Part shown: positions 59,412-64,000 of the stretch, piece by piece
Position numbering within the stretch: the stretch's first letter is position 1
How the letters are laid out: each line of letters starts with the position of its first letter
NCBI GenBank assembly: GCA_038043445.1
Contig: JBBTBY010000039.1
Location: forward strand, 1-64,000
Origin: Spirochaetota bacterium
GTDB taxonomy: Bacteria; Spirochaetota; Brachyspiria; Brachyspirales; JACRPF01
Direction: 5' to 3'
Length of the DNA stretch: 64,000 nt
Translations under genes and position numbers: made by a program
The notes under the pieces: model-generated
What the model was told of the DNA's origin: nothing
Databases searched by the model: none
Seen by the model: the letters and a program-made list of their open reading frames with translations, nothing else

Positions 59412-62114
59412 TTATTTGACGGCGCGGAGATCGAAATTATCGATGTAGAACACCGCCGTATTCGTGCTCATGCTCGCGAACCCGACCCAGTTGATCGTCT
59501 TGAATTTATCGCTCGTGAACGGACATTCTGCTTTCACCCGTGTCCCGCCCGCCGGTGTGATCGAAACCGCGAAACTGCCCGGCGCACCCACTGACGTATC
59601 GAACGCGATGTGTAGCTGAAACCACGTGCCCGGCTCTACGACGGTGATCTCCCGCTCGCCGACGCGCACCGCACCGTTCATGTCGATGGAGACCGAAGGC
59701 CCGGCAAAAATGGTCTTACTCCAATCGCGCATCTCAAAGTAGAAATTCGCCGGCGTTTCCCTGCTGTTCATAATGTCGCAGGAGAATTCGTATTTCCCGG
59801 GCTTCATGCTCGCGCGATAGTTCCAGTGCGGATTAAAATCGTATTTCAGGCCCGGCGCATCGGTGATCTTGAGCGCCTGCGCACCCCCCGCGCCCTTCAC
59901 CGCGTCCACGGCGATGGAGTCCCCTTTATTCTCCGTGGTCGCTGTAATCTCGGCTGGAACACCGCCCGCATCCGTGGATTCAAAATCCTCGATGATGCGC
60001 GTTGCTTCCTTGAGCGGAGGGGCTGCTTCAAATGCGCGATTCACGATCTTTTTCGGGAGCGCTGTCCATGCAGTATCGCCGTAAAGCCCGATGGAAGACA
60101 TGTCGATGGGTGTGAATCCGATCTGCGACAGTGCCGGGGAGGACTGCTTCAGGCGAAGGTCCCTTTTTGCAGCGTTCTCGAACAGCGGATCGGCAAAGAG
60201 GGAGGCCGCATCGTTGCCTTTCGCCTTCCAGGCATCGAACGTGTCGGTTATGAACGTGAGCCCGTCGGCCGAGTTCCAGTACAGATTGGACGCGAAACGC
60301 AGCTTTGTCGGGTCGTGGATGATGCCGTCGACCGCGGCGCCGTTCGTGCAGTAGACGATGTTGCCGTAGAAATCGACCTGCCGATCATCATGTACCCTTT
60401 TATTCCCGGTGAAATAGAGGCCGGTACCTGCGAACGCGAAGATATTGTTGCGAACGATATCACCATACGGATATTCATACGAATGAGGGAAAAATGCGCT
60501 ATCCCGAATGTCATGGACGATGTTGTTCTCGACCAGTATTTCCGAACTCCCCGCATCGAGATAGATGCCGTGGCCGCCATAGCCCAGATGTCCCTGCTCG
60601 AAACGGGTGACATCATGTATCAGATTATTGTTGATGCGTGTGCCGGGGGAAACGCCGAGCGTATAAATGCCGGCCATATCGCAGAGTACACCGTTGCCGA
60701 TGTGATGGATGTGATTGTATTCCGCGATGTTGCCGCTCGTCATGCTCTTCTGCTTGCCGCTCCAGCTCCAGCCGAGTGAAACGCCGGAGTAGCTGAGATC
60801 GCATATCTCATTATGTGAGACGGTATTGCCGTGTGCGCATCTGCCCATAAAGACGCCGATGCCGGCGTGAAAGATATGCCCGCCGTCGTGGATGAAACAG
60901 TTGTCCACGACGTTGCGCTCGATGACGAACGATGCCCCGTCATTATTCTGATCGTCGCCCATATAGACGCCGCCGCCGCCGAGGTCGTGCATGTGGAGGC
61001 GGCGGAACACGTTGTCCTTGCAGCCGAACTTGAGCGATATCGCGTGCTCGCCGACATGGGTGATCTCGCAATCCTCGAACACGACGTGACGCATGCCGGC
61101 AGCGGTTATCGCGCCTGTCTGAAGATGTGCACCCTGCACGCTGTTCTTTACTTTCTCGACATCAAGGAGCGCGTTGACGTGCTGGAAGGAAAGTCCCTGG
61201 AAACGGATATGCTCCACGAATGCATCTTTGCCCACGTCCCCCTCGAATGATACGAGCGTCCTATCGATGACCGGTGCTATGACCTGTGCGATGGAGGTAT
61301 CTTCTCCCGGCAAAGGATAATAGAAGAGCGTGCCGTTGGTGTTGAGGAACCATTCGCCGGGTGCATCGAGTGCTTCAAAGACGTTCTCAACGAAGTAACG
61401 CACGGAGGTGCCGAAGAAGAACCCCGGTGATTCCTGCCAGAATTCAACACGCTTTTTTTTCAGATCAAGCACGCGGAGATAGTTGATCGACGAGACCCAA
61501 TTATGGAAGAGTACGATATATGCCTCTTCGAGATTTGACCATTTCTGGATGTCGTTCTCGCTGAACATTATCCCTTTCGTGGGGGAATTGTATTCCGGCG
61601 TTTTTTTGATGATGCTCCTAGTGAAAAAGTATTTCCCCGCGTTCGGCGTGCGCGCGCGTATGCGCCGTTCCCCGTTCACGAAAAGCGAAGTGAAATAGAG
61701 CTTCCCTGCGCCTCCATCCGCGATACGCGTGCTCCAGAGTTGTCCCGACTTTTTCCACCCGGTCATACGCATGCCGCCGCTTATGACAACGCGTTCCCCC
61801 TTGTACGACCGATAGCTGACAGGGGCATTCGCTGTGCCGGAATCGGCTGGGGTGAATACGATCGGCTTTGTGACGGTATACATGCCGCCGCGGAGTTCGA
61901 TCACCGTTTCAGTGCTCTTCCCTGCCGTACGGACCGCTTCCTGCGCGCGTGCTATCGTTGCGAAGGGGCCGTCCGTCTTCGCCGCGTTGACGGCAGGCAG
62001 TGTCCCGCTCCAGGCGTCATTGCCGTTCGTTGCGATATACCAGCTCGCTGCGGGAAGAAGCCATGCGCACAGTGCCGAGGCGAAGAGGGTATACGCTGTT
62101 CTACGAAAACCCAT
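59412..62114 (-). CDS. secreted right-handed beta-helix protein
   Basis: The 900-residue product has a signal peptide (MGFRRTAYTLFASALCAWLLPAA, shown here as the longest motif stretch in two overlapping parts: MGFRRTAYTL and FASALCAWLLPAA). It starts the mature part with WYIATNGNDAWSGTLPA, the standard entry of DUF1565-type beta-helix proteins, followed by parallel beta-helix repeats with strings such as RNVVDNCFIHDGG, HNEICDLSYSGVSLG and ENNIVHDIRDSAFF. A C-terminal jelly-roll-like domain (about 720-900) may bind glycans. AAGGAG lies upstream of the ATG at 62114. It is the first gene of the minus-strand trio and is divergent from an AraC-type regulator. Confidence 0.82.
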   Translation of the reverse strand: MGFRRTAYTLFASALCAWLLPAASWYIATNGNDAWSGTLPAVNAAKTDGPFATIARAQEAVRTAGKSTETVIELRGGMYTVTKPIVFTPADSGTANAPVSYRSYKGERVVISGGMRMTGWKKSGQLWSTRIADGGAGKLYFTSLFVNGERRIRARTPNAGKYFFTRSIIKKTPEYNSPTKGIMFSENDIQKWSNLEEAYIVLFHNWVSSINYLRVLDLKKKRVEFWQESPGFFFGTSVRYFVENVFEALDAPGEWFLNTNGTLFYYPLPGEDTSIAQVIAPVIDRTLVSFEGDVGKDAFVEHIRFQGLSFQHVNALLDVEKVKNSVQGAHLQTGAITAAGMRHVVFEDCEITHVGEHAISLKFGCKDNVFRRLHMHDLGGGGVYMGDDQNNDGASFVIERNVVDNCFIHDGGHIFHAGIGVFMGRCAHGNTVSHNEICDLSYSGVSLGWSWSGKQKSMTSGNIAEYNHIHHIGNGVLCDMAGIYTLGVSPGTRINNNLIHDVTRFEQGHLGYGGHGIYLDAGSSEILVENNIVHDIRDSAFFPHSYEYPYGDIVRNNIFAFAGTGLYFTGNKRVHDDRQVDFYGNIVYCTNGAAVDGIIHDPTKLRFASNLYWNSADGLTFITDTFDAWKAKGNDAASLFADPLFENAAKRDLRLKQSSPALSQIGFTPIDMSSIGLYGDTAWTALPKKIVNRAFEAAPPLKEATRIIEDFESTDAGGVPAEITATTENKGDSIAVDAVKGAGGAQALKITDAPGLKYDFNPHWNYRASMKPGKYEFSCDIMNSRETPANFYFEMRDWSKTIFAGPSVSIDMNGAVRVGEREITVVEPGTWFQLHIAFDTSVGAPGSFAVSITPAGGTRVKAECPFTSDKFKTINWVGFASMSTNTAVFYIDNFDLRAVK

Positions 62115-62235
62115 GGTGTGCTCCTTGATGCCGGTACGGGACGACAGCCGCAGTGCTGTATCGATATCCAGTATATGCAGAACCGTTCTCGAGCGCAACA
62201 AGAAATCGATAGTATCGATTTTTGATGGTACATCC

Positions 62236-62264
62236 TTGTCATTTGCGGTCCGGGGCAGTACAAT
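62236..62264 (+). promoter_or_regulatory. sigma70 promoter of the second AraC-type regulator
   Basis: TTGTCA (62236-62241) and TACAAT (62259-62264) are 17 bp apart, with AGGTGA before the ATG at 62282. Confidence 0.65.
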
Positions 62265-62281
62265 AGAGCAGGTGATCCGTC

Positions 62282-63241
62282 ATGAAAATACCGCGGCGTT
62301 CGATAACATTCCCGAATATGGCCCGCTGCCGAGGCTATTTTCCCGAAATGGTCAAGCGCGGACGTGTCCTGCAAAGGGCGGTCCTTGCCGCGGATTCGAC
62401 CTCTATCCGTGACCGGATAACGCATCCCTACATCGTCGGCGCCGGGTTCGTCCGTCCGCAGGCATGGCGCGCACCGATTCACGACCATAGGCATGCGCGG
62501 GCTCTGCTCATGCTCCATATCCCTGAAGGAAGCTGTGAGATAAAACTCGGGACACGGCGGTACACCGGCAAGGCCGGTGAGACCTTCTTTGTACCGGCGG
62601 GAACGCGTATCGCGGGCATAACGCCCGTCACGCCGCCGGGCGGATACTATTGGCTTGTGATCGAGTACCCTCATCCCGGCGATGGGCTGCTCATGCTTTC
62701 TGCGGCGGAAACCACGGCGCTGTTCCGGCGAATACGGCGGATGAAGGTGAATCTTTTCCCCGCAGGCGGATCTTTTGAAAGACTTTTCTCGGAGCTGTAT
62801 GATTCGCTCACGGCACGGGATGACATTGGATTTATCGCCTTCGCTCCCGCGGTCATCGGCCTCCTTTTGTCAGCCGTCCGTTCGCGGGGATCGGCACCGG
62901 CGCCCGGCTCATCACTCGTGGTCCGCGCGAAGCGGCATATCGACATGCTGACGCGTGAGCGTGCCATCGGCATGCAGGAGCTCTGCGACGGCATCGGTGT
63001 GAGCGCCGCGACGATACGGAAGATATTCAAACGCGAAACGGGTGTTTCACTGAAGCAGTATCACCTTGCGAAAAAGATAGAACATGCGTGCGCGATGCTG
63101 AGTGATACGGTCAGCGTTACGGATTGTGCGTATCATCTCGGCTTCGCATCGCCGGCCCATTTTGCATCAGCGTTCCGGCGGTTTACCGGCGCCGCCCCGA
63201 AGGAATATGCAAGAACGGCGAATACGCGGATGAAGCCGTAG
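62282..63241 (+). CDS. AraC-family regulator with cupin sensor
   Basis: The 319-residue protein has a cupin-type N-terminal region (HDHRHARALLMLHIPEGS, TFFVPAGTRIAGI) and a C-terminal AraC double helix-turn-helix (MQELCDGIGVSAATIRKIF, CAYHLGFASPAHFASAFRR). It is divergent from the beta-helix/LamG/URO-D-like operon, the usual position for the regulator of that operon. The start at 62282 follows AGGTGA and a promoter, but later methionines within the first 60 codons are possible. The sugar ligand is unknown. Confidence 0.85.
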   Translation: MKIPRRSITFPNMARCRGYFPEMVKRGRVLQRAVLAADSTSIRDRITHPYIVGAGFVRPQAWRAPIHDHRHARALLMLHIPEGSCEIKLGTRRYTGKAGETFFVPAGTRIAGITPVTPPGGYYWLVIEYPHPGDGLLMLSAAETTALFRRIRRMKVNLFPAGGSFERLFSELYDSLTARDDIGFIAFAPAVIGLLLSAVRSRGSAPAPGSSLVVRAKRHIDMLTRERAIGMQELCDGIGVSAATIRKIFKRETGVSLKQYHLAKKIEHACAMLSDTVSVTDCAYHLGFASPAHFASAFRRFTGAAPKEYARTANTRMKP

Positions 63242-63242
63242 T

Positions 63243-64000
63243 ATGCGATCGGGTATCAGGGAATATCTGATCGTATCCATTGGAGTGCTCAGCACTGCGT
63301 TCGGGATACCCGCGGATGAAAGTACGATACAGAAGGCTGATTCCCTGTATCGGGAAATGAAGCGTTCCTCCGGCGCTGCTGCTGAGCGTGCAGGGATGGC
63401 CGCGCGGCGCTCGTATGCCGTCATTATGGCGAACGGTGCGCCGGAGCATATCCTTTACCGCTACGCGGATACCGTGAGCACCGTGCACTTCTCGCTCGAT
63501 ATCGGCACCTGCGATGAAAAGAAAAGGGCCTATCGCGATGCACTCGCACTGATCGCGAAGTGTTCGACGAACACGAATACGTCCGCAGTGTACCATCTGT
63601 CATCAGCGCTGCTTTTCGCACGAATGATCGACTGCGCAGATGCGTTCGAGATAGCGGGCAGCGGGTATGCCGACAGGATACGATATCATCTGGACCGTTG
63701 CCTCTCGCTCGGGAACAATTTCGCTCCCGATCTGACATTCCTCTTCTACGGGCGTCTTCATGCCATCGCCCCGCATGTCCCGATATTCCAGACATGGCCG
63801 GATAAGGCGAAAGCACGGGAGTATTATGAACGCTCGCTTGCAATAAACCCGAATTCCCTTGTCGCGCGTTTTTTCCACGCCGATCTCCTGCATGATGCCG
63901 GCGACCGCGATCGGGCGATGCAGATGTTCCGCGACATCGCCCGTGTGGCGCCGTCAGCTGATGACAGGGCTTCTGATACGAAGACCATAGCAATGTGCAA
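63243..64000 (+). CDS. partial secreted TPR-like protein, runs off the window
   Basis: An ATG two bases after the AraC stop opens a frame without stop to the window end (at least 252 residues). It begins with a signal-like segment (IREYLIVSIGVLSTAFGIPA) and is helical, with a TPR-like stretch at about 195-235 (AREYYERSLAINPNSLVARFF in part, then LLHDAGDRDRAMQMFRDIARV). The layout recalls TatT-type or other TPR lipoproteins. The C-terminus is missing, so no firm assignment is possible. Confidence 0.6.
   Translation, partial: MRSGIREYLIVSIGVLSTAFGIPADESTIQKADSLYREMKRSSGAAAERAGMAARRSYAVIMANGAPEHILYRYADTVSTVHFSLDIGTCDEKKRAYRDALALIAKCSTNTNTSAVYHLSSALLFARMIDCADAFEIAGSGYADRIRYHLDRCLSLGNNFAPDLTFLFYGRLHAIAPHVPIFQTWPDKAKAREYYERSLAINPNSLVARFFHADLLHDAGDRDRAMQMFRDIARVAPSADDRASDTKTIAMC

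Overview
The window is one contiguous piece of a GC-rich (roughly 57% by eye), gene-dense chromosome of an environmental anaerobe-like, Gram-negative-type bacterium. The mix of a CsgG-like protein, NtrB/NtrC-type signalling, RNase Y with YmdB, a fused B12-type radical SAM/DUF2344 protein, an ECF sigma factor with a glycogen-binding-domain partner, and many secreted beta-helix and carbohydrate-binding proteins suggests Spirochaetota or a PVC-group bacterium. This is an inference; no rRNA or marker gene settles it. Promoters are easy to read: TTGACx, 16-17 bp, TATAxT recurs throughout, often very close to the start codon.

1-13.4 kb: housekeeping and signalling. A 21-bp tandem repeat and a CsgG-like secreted protein are followed by a repeat-filled intergenic stretch that abuts a 5'-truncated ORF6N-domain gene. 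Then come an NtrB/NtrC-like pair, a secreted thioredoxin, a second kinase/receiver pair plus an orphan receiver, an aldolase-like TIM barrel, an alpha/beta hydrolase, a sugar isomerase, the fluoride channel crcB, a PilZ protein and a small beta-barrel-like protein.

13.5-21.9 kb: the most interesting region. Fifteen consecutive minus-strand genes run from arsR to a DsrE protein with mostly tiny gaps or 1-4 nt overlaps: arsR, arsC, a DGC zinc-binding protein, an ArsP/COG0701 permease, an ArsG/CcdA-like membrane protein, DUF2798, a small ferredoxin, two thioredoxin-fold proteins, hgcA, hgcB, an AT-rich double-rhodanese lipoprotein, acr3, a methyltransferase and dsrE-like. hgcA carries the diagnostic NVWCAAGK cap-helix motif and hgcB its two [4Fe-4S] motifs and C-terminal Cys pair, so this locus encodes mercury methylation apparently wired into an arsenic-responsive, thiol-redox operon.

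22-35 kb: cell-envelope proteins, an NHL-repeat lipoprotein, a radical SAM protein coupled to an ECF sigma factor and a membrane CBM48-type partner, three secreted proteins of unknown role, an orphan OppD ATPase, recQ, and a formate/nitrite transporter.

35-63 kb: a carbohydrate-degradation region with four transcription factors (GntR/LacI hybrid, LacI, two AraC), very large secreted glycosidase-like and beta-helix proteins, a CE15-like esterase, a LamG protein and a uroporphyrinogen-decarboxylase-like enzyme. It is interrupted by an AAA/DUF4143 ATPase and the housekeeping block rny, ymdB, yggS. The window ends inside a TPR-like secreted protein. No tRNA, rRNA, CRISPR array, complete insertion sequence or phage was seen.
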